Assembly (NCBI RefSeq): GCF_002211305.1
Contig: NZ_LOKW01000009.1
Coordinates: forward strand, 1-64,000
DNA length: 64,000 nt
Direction of reading: 5' to 3'
Source of the DNA: Rhizobium sp. R634
GTDB taxonomy: Bacteria; Pseudomonadota; Alphaproteobacteria; Rhizobiales; Rhizobiaceae
Part shown: positions 1 to 11,062 of the stretch, one piece after another
How the letters are laid out: every line of letters starts with the position of its first letter
Numbering within the stretch: the first letter of the stretch is position 1
Position numbers and translations under genes: made by a program
The notes under the pieces: model-generated
Databases searched by the model: none
What the model was told of the DNA's origin: nothing
Seen by the model: only the letters and a program-made list of their open reading frames with translations

Positions 1-100
1 GCCCAAAATGGTCATCCGCATCGCACTCGCCCGAAAACTCCTGGTCATTCTCAATGCAAAAGCACGAGATGCGCGAAGAGAATTCGAATATGCAACTTGA
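1..100 (+). CDS. IS110-family transposase, C-terminal fragment cut by window edge
   Basis: The reading frame is open from base 2 to a TGA at 98-100 and gives about 32 residues. They include the stretch ALARKLLVILNAKARD, which resembles the extreme C-terminus of IS110/IS116/IS902 transposases. These enzymes use a DEDD catalytic domain and a C-terminal serine-containing domain; neither is visible because the gene continues to the left of the window. Whether the full element is intact cannot be judged. The call rests on a short match from memory. Confidence 0.5.
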   Translation, partial: PKMVIRIALARKLLVILNAKARDARREFEYAT

Positions 101-117
101 CAACCCAGATAGTCGCT

Positions 118-228
118 CATTCCTGTGCTCGTCACAGGAATCCAGCCGCCGCGCGTCCGCGCGGCGAGAAGAGTCTTTCCAGCCCAAGGACTTGGGCTGG
201 CTGGATCTCTGTGACGAGCACAGAGATG
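118..228. repeat. Rhizobial palindromic repeat, family A copy 1
   Basis: The outer arms are inverted copies built around CATTCCTGTG and CACAGAGATG. An inner GC-rich palindrome (CCGCGCGTCCGCGCGG) and a second inner hairpin (CAGCCCAAGGACTTGGGCTG) lie between them. A second copy with the same design is at 6061-6189. It lies between the transposase end and the end of the aldo/keto reductase gene. The rest of 101-286 shows no gene. Confidence 0.8.
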
Positions 229-286
229 AGGGAGATGGTGGCAACCCTCAGTCTCCACTCTCCTGTGGATCGCTCTCTCGCCTTCC

Positions 287-1318
<1,032 letters not shown>

Positions 1319-1410
1319 ATGGAGGTCTCCTGAACCTGTCTAAATTGCTTCCCTTTCGTATCCGTCCTGAGCGGCGGCCGAAAGCTAAAAACATCTCCAC
1401 CTTCCAACGT

Positions 1411-1482
1411 CGTCATCCTCGGGCTTGTCCCGAGGATCTACTGACAGCGCGGCAGATCCTCGGGACAAGCCCGAGGATGACG
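1411..1482. repeat. Rhizobial palindromic repeat, family B copy
   Basis: An inverted repeat with arms CGTCATCCTCGGGCTTGTCC and its complement GGACAAGCCCGAGGATGACG around a short centre. Related copies lie at 15500, 24345, 34240 and 63652. It occupies the 215-bp gap between the aldo/keto reductase and oxidoreductase genes and would form a strong hairpin in the transcript. Confidence 0.85.
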
Positions 1483-1533
1483 GAAGCGTGGGAGCGCGCG
1501 CCGGGCAAAAGCGCACCGACGCGCGCCCTCACT

Positions 1534-2667
<1,134 letters not shown>

Positions 2668-2675
2668 GATGTGCC

Positions 2676-3437
2676 TCAATAAGTCTTGAAGGATGCGATC
2701 GAACGGCTGATGTTGCGGTCGATGTCTTTCGGGTTGTCATGTTCGACGACGAAGTGCTTGGCCTTGGTGCCGCGAAGCGCCGCAATCAGCTTGGCCCACT
2801 CGACCTTGCCATGGCCGACATCGGCCCAGCCGTCCTCGTCCTTCGCTTCGCCTGCCGGCGCGATATCCTTGACGTGAACCGAAGTGATGCGCGAGCCTAG
2901 CTTCTCGACCCAGGCGAAGGGATCGGCGTCGCCGCGGATGACCCAGGCGATATCGGCTTCCCAGGAAATGTCAGGCGCGCCTTCGAAAATGCGCTCGATC
3001 GGCAGAGAGCCGTCGGCCAGCTTGACGAACTCGAAATCATGATTGTGCCAGCCGAACTCGTAGCCCGTCTCCTTGTAAGGCTTGCTCATCTCCTGCAGCC
3101 GCTTGCCGAAGGCGGTCCAGCCGGCAGCGTCGGAGGGGCGCTGTTCAGCCGCCAGATGCGGCGCATAGATCGAGTCCATGCCGAGGATCTTGGCGATATT
3201 GAGCGACTTCTGGACTTCCTTCTCCAGGAAATCGGGGCTGAAGTGGCCGCTCGCCATGACCAGACCGTTCTTGTCGAGCTCGGCGCGAAGGCTCTTCAGG
3301 CCGGCATCGTCGAGATCGGCATAAATGCCGCCGAAGCCCTCGACTTCGGCATAGCCCGCCTTGCCGAGCTTCTCGAAAATCGCCGAATAGGGCTGGAAAT
3401 TACGCGCACTGTAGAGCTGGTAGCTGAGTTTCGTCAT
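2676..3437 (-). CDS. Sugar phosphate isomerase/epimerase (AP endonuclease 2 TIM barrel)
   Basis: About 253 aa, a TIM-barrel protein of the xylose isomerase-like / IolE family. It starts with KLSYQLYSAR. Metal-binding type residues appear in YEFGWHNHDFEF, SWEADIAWV, SVHVKDI and FVVEHDNP. AAGGAG six bases upstream selects the ATG at 3437 over the longer frame, which would run into the beta-mannosidase end. Its stop is 8 bp from the next start. It probably rearranges a keto-sugar in the same pathway as the neighbouring oxidoreductase; the substrate is inferred only from context. Confidence 0.88.
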   Translation of the reverse strand: MTKLSYQLYSARNFQPYSAIFEKLGKAGYAEVEGFGGIYADLDDAGLKSLRAELDKNGLVMASGHFSPDFLEKEVQKSLNIAKILGMDSIYAPHLAAEQRPSDAAGWTAFGKRLQEMSKPYKETGYEFGWHNHDFEFVKLADGSLPIERIFEGAPDISWEADIAWVIRGDADPFAWVEKLGSRITSVHVKDIAPAGEAKDEDGWADVGHGKVEWAKLIAALRGTKAKHFVVEHDNPKDIDRNISRSIASFKTY

Positions 3438-3475
3438 CATGTTCTCCTTGGGCCTCGTGCCCATGCTTGGGAAGA

Positions 3476-5956
3476 TCAATCCGCCGATTGGCAGGAATGC
3501 AGGTCGTAGAACCGGAAATCCGGCAGCTTGTCGCGTTCGAGCTGATGTGCCGGGGTGAAGGTGATGCGGCGACTTTCGCCGGCCGCAAGATCGAAGGCGT
3601 TGTCGGAATATTTGCCGTCCGTCTCGCTCTCGATCATCACGAAGAGAGCAAGTCCCCTAGCGGTGACGTTGATGTCGACGGCGCCGCTCGCCTCGACATA
3701 TTCATGGGTGACAACAAGCCCTGACGGCTCCAGTTCCAGCGCCTTGTAAGTGCCATTGACATGGTGCCCCTCACCGCCCATGCCGTTCGACGCGGTGAAA
3801 CGCCAGGCAAGCAGCGTCCCCTCGCCGATTTCAGAAATGTCGACGGTCGCAGCCGTCACCGCCGCATCCGGCGAGCAGACCGCCTGCACGTCTTTCAGAT
3901 GCTTCCGCTCGCCCTTCATCGTCAGCAGCGAGATCGAAAGATCGACGCTGACATCGGCAAGCGTGTCATTAACAAGCGAGAAGCGGATCGTCTTGCCGTC
4001 TTCGGAGGGAATGGCGGCGACCGCCACCGGCTGGAAGAAGCGCTTGACGAGATAATGCATCGCCTTCCAGCGCCCGCCGTAATCCAGGCTCGACCAGGAA
4101 GCGACAGGCCAGGTGTCGTTGAGCTGCCAGTAGATCGTGCCCATGCAATGGGGCTTCAGCGAGCGCCAATATTCCACCGCCGTCTTGATCGCCAGGCCCT
4201 GCTGGATCTGGGAGAGATAGACGAAGTTCGGAAAGTCCTTCGGGAAGCGGAAATAGCGGAACATCGTGCCGGCGATGCGCTCGTTGCCGCCGGCATTCTT
4301 CTGGTGCAGCTCCATGACAGGAGAAGCGATATTCATATCCTTCTGCTCGGCATAGGTCTTGATGACAGGCAGCGAGGTATAGGACTGGAAGCCGAATTCC
4401 GAGCAGAAGCGCGGACGCACCGAGCGGTAATTGTCGAACGACTTGTTCTCGTGCCAGACCGACCAGTAATGCATGTCGCCGGAGCCATCGGCATGCCAGG
4501 CATCGCCGAAATCGAGATAGCCGGAAGCCGGGCTCGACGGCCACCAGAGCGCGCCGGGCAATGCCTTCTTCACCGCCTGCTCGATCGTCCGGTTCAGCCG
4601 GTCGTAAGAGACGAGATAGCGGTCGCGATCCTTCCTGGATTCCTCGAACCAGGTCAGCGCACCGACAAGCTCGTTGTCGCCGCACCAGAGCGCGATCGAG
4701 GGATGCGAAGAGAGCCGGCGCACCTGGTAATCGACTTCGATCGCCACATTCTCGAGAAAGTCTTCGGTCGAGGGATAGAGGTTGCAGGCGAACATGAAGT
4801 CCTGCCAGACCATCAGGCCCAGCCGGTCGCAGATGTCGTAGAAATGATCCTGCTCGTAGAAGCCGCCGCCCCAGACGCGGATCATGTTCATATTGGCGGC
4901 TTTCGCCGATTGCAGCAGATCTTCCGTCTTCTCGGGCGAAGACAGCGAATAGAGCGCGTCGGCGGGGATCCAGTTGGCGCCGCGGCAGAAGATCTCGCGG
5001 TCGTTGACCTTGAAGGCGAAACGGGCGCCTGAAGCATCAGGCGTGGTGATCAGCTCGATGGTGCGAAGGCCGATCTGCTTCGTCACCACTTCGTCGGACA
5101 GCTCGACGGAAAGCGTATAAAGCGCCTGCTCGCCGCTGCCGGACGGCCACCACAGGCGCGGCGTGTCGATATGGAAGAGATAGTTGACATCAGTCTCGCC
5201 CTTGACCCCGACATCGAGGCGCACGCGCTCGCCGTCGAGATCGAAATAGACCTGGGCGACGCCGGTCTGCTTGGCGTAGAGGCTCGCCGTCACCGTCAGA
5301 TCGACGGAGCCGTCACTGTTATGCGTCTGGCGGGTGACCACATGTTCGATGCGCGCCGTCTCGAGCTTCTTCAGCGCGATCGTGCCGTAGAGGCCGAATG
5401 GAGCAATGGCGATATTCCAGTCCCAGCCGAAATGGCATTGCGGCTTGCGCAGCATGTTGCCGTCGGGGATCGGCGAATTGCCGGTGCTGTAGGGAATGTA
5501 GAAGGGCTGCTGCTTCTGCCGCTCGGCGCCGACACCGGGGTTGGAGGCGAAGACGATGCGGATGACGTTGTCACCCGATTTCAGCATGCTCGAAACATCA
5601 GGCCGGTAGCGGCGGAAGCTGTTATCGGCTTCGAGCGCCAGGAACCCGTTAACGTAAATGCTGGCGACGGTGTCGAGATAATCGACATCGAGATACCAAT
5701 CACCCTCGGCCTCCTGCAGCGTAAAGCTGCGCTCGACCGCCCATTCACGCTGCGCGACCCACTGCACCTTCTCCTCGTTGCGGCCGAAATAGGGATCGGG
5801 GATCAGACCGGCCCGGTGAAGCGCGGTGTGCACGTCGCCTGGCAGCACGATTGATGTCCGGATTTCACCGTCGACGGAGTTAAGCTGCCACGATCCGGAA
5901 AGGTCGATGCTGGAGGGGGGCTGTTGTTGGGTCACGATTTCATTTCCGATTTGCAT
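3476..5956 (-). CDS. Glycoside hydrolase family 2 beta-mannosidase
   Basis: About 826 aa, with no signal peptide, so cytoplasmic. GH2 architecture is clear: a sugar-binding domain (IDLSGSWQL at the start), an immunoglobulin-like domain, and a TIM barrel. The acid/base Glu is in LWCGDNELVGAL and the nucleophile Glu in RFCSEFGFQSY. The GWDWNI and GANWIPAD motifs are typical of beta-mannosidases rather than beta-galactosidases. A GTG at 5989 would add 11 residues; neither start has a convincing ribosome site. It lies between the transporter and the sugar-metabolism genes, suggesting uptake of a beta-mannoside or related oligosaccharide. Confidence 0.9.
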   Translation of the reverse strand: MQIGNEIVTQQQPPSSIDLSGSWQLNSVDGEIRTSIVLPGDVHTALHRAGLIPDPYFGRNEEKVQWVAQREWAVERSFTLQEAEGDWYLDVDYLDTVASIYVNGFLALEADNSFRRYRPDVSSMLKSGDNVIRIVFASNPGVGAERQKQQPFYIPYSTGNSPIPDGNMLRKPQCHFGWDWNIAIAPFGLYGTIALKKLETARIEHVVTRQTHNSDGSVDLTVTASLYAKQTGVAQVYFDLDGERVRLDVGVKGETDVNYLFHIDTPRLWWPSGSGEQALYTLSVELSDEVVTKQIGLRTIELITTPDASGARFAFKVNDREIFCRGANWIPADALYSLSSPEKTEDLLQSAKAANMNMIRVWGGGFYEQDHFYDICDRLGLMVWQDFMFACNLYPSTEDFLENVAIEVDYQVRRLSSHPSIALWCGDNELVGALTWFEESRKDRDRYLVSYDRLNRTIEQAVKKALPGALWWPSSPASGYLDFGDAWHADGSGDMHYWSVWHENKSFDNYRSVRPRFCSEFGFQSYTSLPVIKTYAEQKDMNIASPVMELHQKNAGGNERIAGTMFRYFRFPKDFPNFVYLSQIQQGLAIKTAVEYWRSLKPHCMGTIYWQLNDTWPVASWSSLDYGGRWKAMHYLVKRFFQPVAVAAIPSEDGKTIRFSLVNDTLADVSVDLSISLLTMKGERKHLKDVQAVCSPDAAVTAATVDISEIGEGTLLAWRFTASNGMGGEGHHVNGTYKALELEPSGLVVTHEYVEASGAVDINVTARGLALFVMIESETDGKYSDNAFDLAAGESRRITFTPAHQLERDKLPDFRFYDLHSCQSAD

Positions 5957-6060
5957 TTTAAAAGACGGCACATGGTCGCTATCCGCCACGTTGTCGTTCG
6001 GGAGGCTTGATTAGTCTCGCGCTCTTATTGCTCACGAGAGACGCTCAACCTTTCCTCCCT

Positions 6061-6189
6061 CATTCCTGTGCTTGTCACAGGAATCCAGCCACCGCGCGTC
6101 TGCGCGGTGAATGAATCTTATCCAAACAAGAGAGTCTCCCGCGCCCAAGGACTTGGGCGCGCTGGATTCCTGTGACAAGCACAGGAATG
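6061..6189. repeat. Rhizobial palindromic repeat, family A copy 2
   Basis: The outer arms CATTCCTGTGCTTGTCACAG and their complement end near 6189, with inner palindromes around CCGCGCGTCTGCGCGG and GCGCCCAAGGACTTGGGCGC. Same family as 118-228 but with a longer centre. It fills most of the gap of about 315 bp between the beta-mannosidase and ABC ATPase genes, inside the sugar operon. No gene was seen in this gap. Confidence 0.85.
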
Positions 6190-6272
6190 AGGGAGAGTGG
6201 AATATCCGCCGAATTCATACTCATAGCCTTGCAGCAGCAGGCGGCGCCATCCGGCCCCGCCCGCAGAACCGT

Positions 6273-7379
6273 CTAGAGCCGCAGCTCGCTCTCCGCATCG
6301 AACACCGAAGCCAGCGCCATATCGAAACTCAGCTTCACTTTGGCTCCGACATTGAAGCGGCGGGCGCCGTTGACGCGGACCGACATCGTGTGGCCGGCAT
6401 GTTTCAGCCACAGAAGATTGTCCGCGCCCATCGGCTCCTCGATATCGACGGTGGCGTCATGTTCCTCGCCGCCGGTATTCTCGTTGACCTTGATGTGCTC
6501 GGGGCGAACACCGAGCACCACCTTGCGGCCGGGCTGCAGTGGTTCGTTGGCCTCGTAGCCGGCGAGCGAGAACGTTACCCCGTTCGCCACGAAGGCGATG
6601 CCGTCCCCTGACTTGACCAGCTCGCCGCGCAGGAAGTTCATCGACGGCGAGCCGATGAAGCCAGCGACGAAGAGATTGCGCGGCCGGTTGTAGATCGTCG
6701 TCGGATCGTCGAGCTGCTGAATGATGCCGCTCTTCATGATGGCAATGCGGTCGGCAAGCGTCAGCGCCTCGATCTGGTCGTGCGTGACGTAGATCATCGT
6801 ATTCTCAAGCGACTGGTGCAGGCGCTTGATCTCGACACGCAGCTCCGAGCGCAGCTTGGCGTCGAGGTTGGAGAGTGGCTCGTCGAACAGGAAGACATCG
6901 ACATCGCGAACCAGCGCCCGACCGATCGCCACACGCTGACGCTGGCCGCCGGAAAGCTCGGCGGGCTTGCGCTTCAGGAGCGGCTGGATCTGCAGGATTT
7001 CGGCGGCGCGCGCCACGCGTTTGTCGATCTCGGCCTGCGGCACCTTGGCGACGCGCAGGCCGAAGGAGAGGTTCTTCTCGACGGTCATCTGTGGGTAGAG
7101 CGCGTAGGACTGGAAGACCATGCCGATGCCGCGGTCCTTCGGTTCTTCCCAGGTGACGTTCTTGCCCTTGATGAAGATCTGCCCTTCCGAAGCGTCGAGC
7201 AGGCCGGCGATGCAGTTCAGCAAGGTCGACTTGCCGCAGCCGGACGAGCCGAGCAGCACCAGGAATTCGCCGTCATTGATTTCGAGGTTGAGATCCTTGA
7301 GCACGCTGACGGCGCCGAAATTCAGCGACAGATCCTTGATGGAGACGCTCGAATTGGAGACAGTTGAATTCATGTTCAT
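6273..7379 (-). CDS. Sugar ABC transporter ATP-binding protein (MalK/UgpC type)
   Basis: A 368-aa ATPase. Walker A is GSSGCGKST, the signature is LSGGQRQR, Walker B is VFLFDEPLSNLDAK and the switch His is in YVTHDQIEA. The C-terminal TOBE/OB domain (VLGVRPEHIKV) is typical of the carbohydrate importer class 1. It lies 4 bp after the second permease gene and energises the transporter whose binding protein starts at 10609. The substrate is probably an oligosaccharide released from beta-mannan or similar glycans, inferred from the following beta-mannosidase gene. Confidence 0.93.
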   Translation of the reverse strand: MNMNSTVSNSSVSIKDLSLNFGAVSVLKDLNLEINDGEFLVLLGSSGCGKSTLLNCIAGLLDASEGQIFIKGKNVTWEEPKDRGIGMVFQSYALYPQMTVEKNLSFGLRVAKVPQAEIDKRVARAAEILQIQPLLKRKPAELSGGQRQRVAIGRALVRDVDVFLFDEPLSNLDAKLRSELRVEIKRLHQSLENTMIYVTHDQIEALTLADRIAIMKSGIIQQLDDPTTIYNRPRNLFVAGFIGSPSMNFLRGELVKSGDGIAFVANGVTFSLAGYEANEPLQPGRKVVLGVRPEHIKVNENTGGEEHDATVDIEEPMGADNLLWLKHAGHTMSVRVNGARRFNVGAKVKLSFDMALASVFDAESELRL

Positions 7380-7383
7380 GTGA

Positions 7384-8328
7384 TCACCCCTTCACTGCGC
7401 CTGCGGCGATGCCGCGAACGAAAAGCCGCCCGGAGACGAAATAGACGACGAGCGGCACCAGGCCGGTCAGGATCGTTGCTGCCATATTGACGTTGTATTC
7501 CTTCACGCCCTGGACTGAGTTGACGATGTTGTTGAGCTGCACGGTCATCGGATAGGTGTCCGGCCGGGTGAAGACGACGCCGAACAGGAAGTCGTTCCAA
7601 ATGCCGGTCACCTGCAGGATCATCGCCACGACGAAGATCGGCAGCGACATGGGCAGCATGATCTTCAGGAAGATCTGCCAGAAGCCCGCCCCATCCACAC
7701 GTGCAGCTTTGAACAGCTCCTCCGGCAGAGAAACGAAATAGTTGCGGAAGAGCAGCGTCAGGATCGGCATGCCGAAGATCGAATGGACGATGACGAGGCC
7801 CGTCAGGGTTCCGTAAATGCCGATTTCGCGCAGGATAATAACGATCGGATAGATCATCACCTGATAGGGAATGAAGGCGCCGATGATCAGGATCGAGAAG
7901 AAGAGCTCGGATCCCTTGAAGCGCCAGTTCGCCAACGCATAACCATTCACCGAGGCGATCGCGATCGAGATGATGACCGACGGCACCGTGATGCGCACCG
8001 AGTTCCAGAAGCCGCGTGACAGGCCGTCGCAGTTCAAGCCCGTGCAGGCCTCCGCCCAGGCCTTTACCCAGGGCTGGAAGGTGATTTCCATCGGCGGCGA
8101 AAAGATATTGCCGAGGCGGATTTCCGGCATGCCCTTCAGCGAGGTGACGACCATCACATAGAGGGGCAGCAGGTAATAAAGCGCTGCAACCGTGAGCGTG
8201 CCGTAGAGGACGATATTGCGCGTAGACAGCCTTGGGCGCGGCTTCGGGCCGCTCGGGCCTTCGCCAAGTCTCGGGGCAACGGCGTCGATGCCGGCTGCTG
8301 TGCTATTGAGGGTTCCGATATTAGCCAC
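7384..8328 (-). CDS. Carbohydrate ABC transporter permease (MalG type)
   Basis: A 314-aa inner-membrane permease. The first hydrophobic segment is at NIVLYGTLTVAALYYLLPLY, preceded by a cytoplasmic N-terminus rich in Pro and Arg. The EAA loop that contacts the ATPase is EELFKAARVDGAGFWQIF. About six membrane segments are expected. It overlaps the end of the first permease by 8 bp, which suggests translational coupling. Confidence 0.92.
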   Translation of the reverse strand: MANIGTLNSTAAGIDAVAPRLGEGPSGPKPRPRLSTRNIVLYGTLTVAALYYLLPLYVMVVTSLKGMPEIRLGNIFSPPMEITFQPWVKAWAEACTGLNCDGLSRGFWNSVRITVPSVIISIAIASVNGYALANWRFKGSELFFSILIIGAFIPYQVMIYPIVIILREIGIYGTLTGLVIVHSIFGMPILTLLFRNYFVSLPEELFKAARVDGAGFWQIFLKIMLPMSLPIFVVAMILQVTGIWNDFLFGVVFTRPDTYPMTVQLNNIVNSVQGVKEYNVNMAATILTGLVPLVVYFVSGRLFVRGIAAGAVKG

Positions 8329-9226
8329 GCTTGCGCCCTCCTCCGAATTCCAGATAGGCCCACGGAACGATGATGATCGCGACCGTGACCAGCATCATCG
8401 TCGATGCGGCGAAACCCTGCCCCAGGTTCTGCGCCTGGAACATGTAGTCGTAGACGTACTTGGCCGGGACTTCCGACGAGATGCCGGGACCGCCCGACGT
8501 CTGCGCCACGACAAGATCGTAGACCTTGACGATGCCGGAGGCGATGATGACGATCGTCGTGATGAAGACCGGCCGCATCATCGGTATCACGATGAAGAGA
8601 TAGGTCCTCCACATCGGTATTCCGTCGACGCGCGCCGCTTTCCAGATATCCTCGTCGATGCCGCGCAGACCAGCGAGCATCAAGCACATGACAAGGCCCG
8701 TCCCCTGCCAGAGTGCGGCGATCAGAATGCCGTAGATGACGATTTCAGGCGTGTAGAGCGGGTTGAACGTGAAGCTCGTCCAGCCGAACGAACGCACCAC
8801 AGACTGAACGCCGAAATCAGGATTGAGAACCCATTGCCAGACAAGGCCCGTCACGATGAAGGACAGCGCAAAGGGGTAGAGAAAAATGGTGCGGAAAGTA
8901 TTCTCGAACCGGATCTTCTGGTCCATGAGGGCGGCAAGTAGAAAGCCGATCACCAGGCTGAAGATCAGCGAGAGAATACCGTAAAGCGCGAGGTTCTCGA
9001 TGGCCGTCACCCAGCGGGGTGCCGCCCAGAGGCGCTCATACTGGTCGAAACCGACAAAGCTCAGCCGGGGAAGGAGCTTCGAATTGGTGAAGGAATAGAA
9101 CACCGTCCAGACCGTGCCGCCGACAAAAATCACCAGCGCTGTCAGGATCATCGGAATGGACGCAATCTTGGCATTCAGATTGCGCAGTAGCTTGTTTGGC
9201 CGGCCTGCTTGCGCTTGACCCGTCAT
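8321..9226 (-). CDS. Carbohydrate ABC transporter permease (MalF type)
   Basis: About 301 aa. The start at 9226 is chosen because GAGGAG precedes it and the first membrane segment (MILTALVIFVGGTVWTVFYS) follows a short basic N-terminus. The longer open frame to 9367 would cover the intergenic hairpin. The EAA loop is IDEDIWKAARVDGIPMWR. It pairs with the MalG-type permease to form the channel of the importer. Confidence 0.92.
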   Translation of the reverse strand: MTGQAQAGRPNKLLRNLNAKIASIPMILTALVIFVGGTVWTVFYSFTNSKLLPRLSFVGFDQYERLWAAPRWVTAIENLALYGILSLIFSLVIGFLLAALMDQKIRFENTFRTIFLYPFALSFIVTGLVWQWVLNPDFGVQSVVRSFGWTSFTFNPLYTPEIVIYGILIAALWQGTGLVMCLMLAGLRGIDEDIWKAARVDGIPMWRTYLFIVIPMMRPVFITTIVIIASGIVKVYDLVVAQTSGGPGISSEVPAKYVYDYMFQAQNLGQGFAASTMMLVTVAIIIVPWAYLEFGGGRKRG

Positions 9227-9328
9227 GAACACTCTCCTCAACTTGCAGCTGCGGCCCATGACGGCCGTCTTTCGTCCCCTGCCCCGCAACCTGCCGGACG
9301 CGCCGGCAAGACCATAACCATCCGGGAC

Positions 9329-9354
9329 GATCCGGCTCCCGAAAGAGCCGGATC
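9329..9354 (-). terminator. Hairpin between binding-protein and permease genes
   Basis: A perfect 10-bp stem, GATCCGGCTC paired with GAGCCGGATC around a 6-base loop, lies 22 bp after the binding-protein stop. No run of T follows, so it is more likely a partial terminator or a 3'-end mRNA stabiliser. Such hairpins often raise binding-protein levels over those of the permeases. Confidence 0.6.
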
Positions 9355-9376
9355 GCAAGGGCAGCAAATTCGCTGA

Positions 9377-10609
9377 TCAGTCAGCCGAAGAGATGATTTC
9401 GGCGAAACGCTTCTGGGCGTCTTCCGGCGTCATCGACGGATTGGCGAAGAATTCGGAGAAGAGGTCTTCCTTCTGCTTCTGGCTGTCGGCCGAAAGCAGC
9501 TGGTCGGTGCCTTCGATCACATTGCCCTTCGCCAGGATATCGAGACCCTTCTTCATGCAGTCGTTTGCGGCGGCGAGATCGACGTCGGCGCGCACCGGCA
9601 GCGAACCCTTCTTCAGATTGAAGGCAACCTGGGTCTTTGGGTCGAGCAGGGTCTTGGCGAGCACGGCTTGTGCCTTGGACTTTTCCTCGTCCTTCAGGAG
9701 CGGGAAGTAGAAGGCGTCGCCGCCGGTCGAGATGATCTCGTTCACGCCGAGGCCCGGCAGGCAGGTATAGTCAGTGCCGGCCTTCTGACCGGCGAGCGCG
9801 AATTCGCCCTGCGCCCAGTCACCCATGATCTGGCCGCCGGCCTTGCCTGTGATGACGAGGTTGGTCGCCTGGTTCCAATCCTGGACGTTGGTGCCCTTGG
9901 ACATGCGGCGCGCATCGTCGGCAGCCTTGAAGACCTTGGCGATCTCGGGCCCGGCCGCGGCTTCCGCGTCCTTGTCCTTGAAGACCTTGTTGAACGTATC
10001 CTTGCCGGCGATCGCGACCATCAGAACGTCGAAGGCGCCTGCGGCCTGCCACGGCTGACCGCCGACGGCGAGCGGAAGGATGCCGGCCTTTTCCAGAGCC
10101 GGAGCGGCGGCAACGAACTCATCCCAGTTCTTCGGCACTTCGACGCCGGCCTTCTTGAAGGCGGCGTTCGAAAGCCACAGCCACTGCCAGGAGTGGATGT
10201 TGACGGGAGCGCAATAGATCTTGCCGTCGATGGTGCAGGAGTCGAGCAGGCTCGACGGACGAATGATGTCCTTCCACTTCTCGGCGGTGGCGACGTCGGT
10301 CAGATCGCGCATCAGGCCGGCCTGAACGAGTTCCTCGGCCTGGCGGCCATGGTTGAACTGTGTGGCGCCCATCGGATCGCCGCCGGTGATGCGGCTGATC
10401 ATGATCGGACGGGCCGTACCGCCGGAACCGGCGATAGCGCCGTCGACCCAGTGGTTGCCGGTTGCGTCGAAGGCCTTGGCCAGCTCGGCGACGGCCGCGG
10501 ACTCACCGCCTGATGTCCACCAATGCGTGACTTCGAGATCGGTGGCGCTTGCGCTGATCGGAAGCGCGGCCGAAGCGGCAAGCAGTGCCGCCATCATACG
10601 AATTTTCAT
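9377..10609 (-). CDS. Sugar ABC transporter periplasmic substrate-binding protein
   Basis: A 410-aa family 1 extracellular solute-binding protein. Its Sec signal peptide is roughly residues 1-22 (ALLAASAALPISASA), cleaved before TDLEV. The mature N-terminus reads TDLEVTHWWTSGGESAAV, the usual strand-helix start of sugar-binding proteins with Trp residues that stack on sugars. The ribosome site GGAGGA is visible. It is the first gene of the operon and is divergent from the LacI-family regulator. Confidence 0.93.
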   Translation of the reverse strand: MKIRMMAALLAASAALPISASATDLEVTHWWTSGGESAAVAELAKAFDATGNHWVDGAIAGSGGTARPIMISRITGGDPMGATQFNHGRQAEELVQAGLMRDLTDVATAEKWKDIIRPSSLLDSCTIDGKIYCAPVNIHSWQWLWLSNAAFKKAGVEVPKNWDEFVAAAPALEKAGILPLAVGGQPWQAAGAFDVLMVAIAGKDTFNKVFKDKDAEAAAGPEIAKVFKAADDARRMSKGTNVQDWNQATNLVITGKAGGQIMGDWAQGEFALAGQKAGTDYTCLPGLGVNEIISTGGDAFYFPLLKDEEKSKAQAVLAKTLLDPKTQVAFNLKKGSLPVRADVDLAAANDCMKKGLDILAKGNVIEGTDQLLSADSQKQKEDLFSEFFANPSMTPEDAQKRFAEIISSAD

Positions 10610-11062
10610 GAGTTCTCCTCCCTCACTGAAACGTTGCCGGAAAAACTTAGATCAATCGATTTCCCCACGCAACTGCCCGCCTATAAATTTTTCCTTAAAG
10701 ATCCGGATTGCCACTTCTGACTGTTCCAAATCACCTCCCTACACTCTTTAAATCGGAAGATCCTTCGGCTTTTTCGCATATGCGCTGCCTATTTATATAG
10801 TTGAAAATCAAGCTATAATTTAAATCTATAACCTCAGCTCTCGCATCGCCCCTTTCGCAGATGCGGAAAAATCGCGAGCAAATCATCGATTCAACCTATG
10901 CGAATGATATTGCGACGCACACAAGAAAAAGCGCTCGACATTTCTACTGTATCGTTACAGATTGCATTCCTCAGGGAGGCGCGATTTTGGCAGGCGGCGG
11001 GCTTACGGCGCCTGAAAAAGCCTCTATAAGCGAGACAAATTCGCGTGAGGCGGCCTACAGGG
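10610..11062. promoter_or_regulatory. Divergent promoter region between sugar operon and its LacI-type regulator
   Basis: A 453-bp gap, clearly more AT-rich than its surroundings between about 10680 and 10870. It holds an imperfect inverted repeat at 10796-10817 (TATAG-TTGA-AAA-TCAAG-CTATA), an AATCGATT palindrome near 10652, and the paired CGCA/TGCG sites listed separately. Promoters for both directions should be here. No convincing coding frame is seen. Confidence 0.6.
10773..10865. promoter_or_regulatory. Candidate operator pair
   Basis: Two near-identical sites, TTCGCATATGCG (core 10775-10784, a perfect 10-bp palindrome) and TTCGCAGATGCG (core 10856-10865, one mismatch), lie 81 bp apart. 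Spaced pairs fit binding by a dimer or tetramer such as the LacI-family protein encoded next door. The link to this regulator is inferred from position only. Confidence 0.35.
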
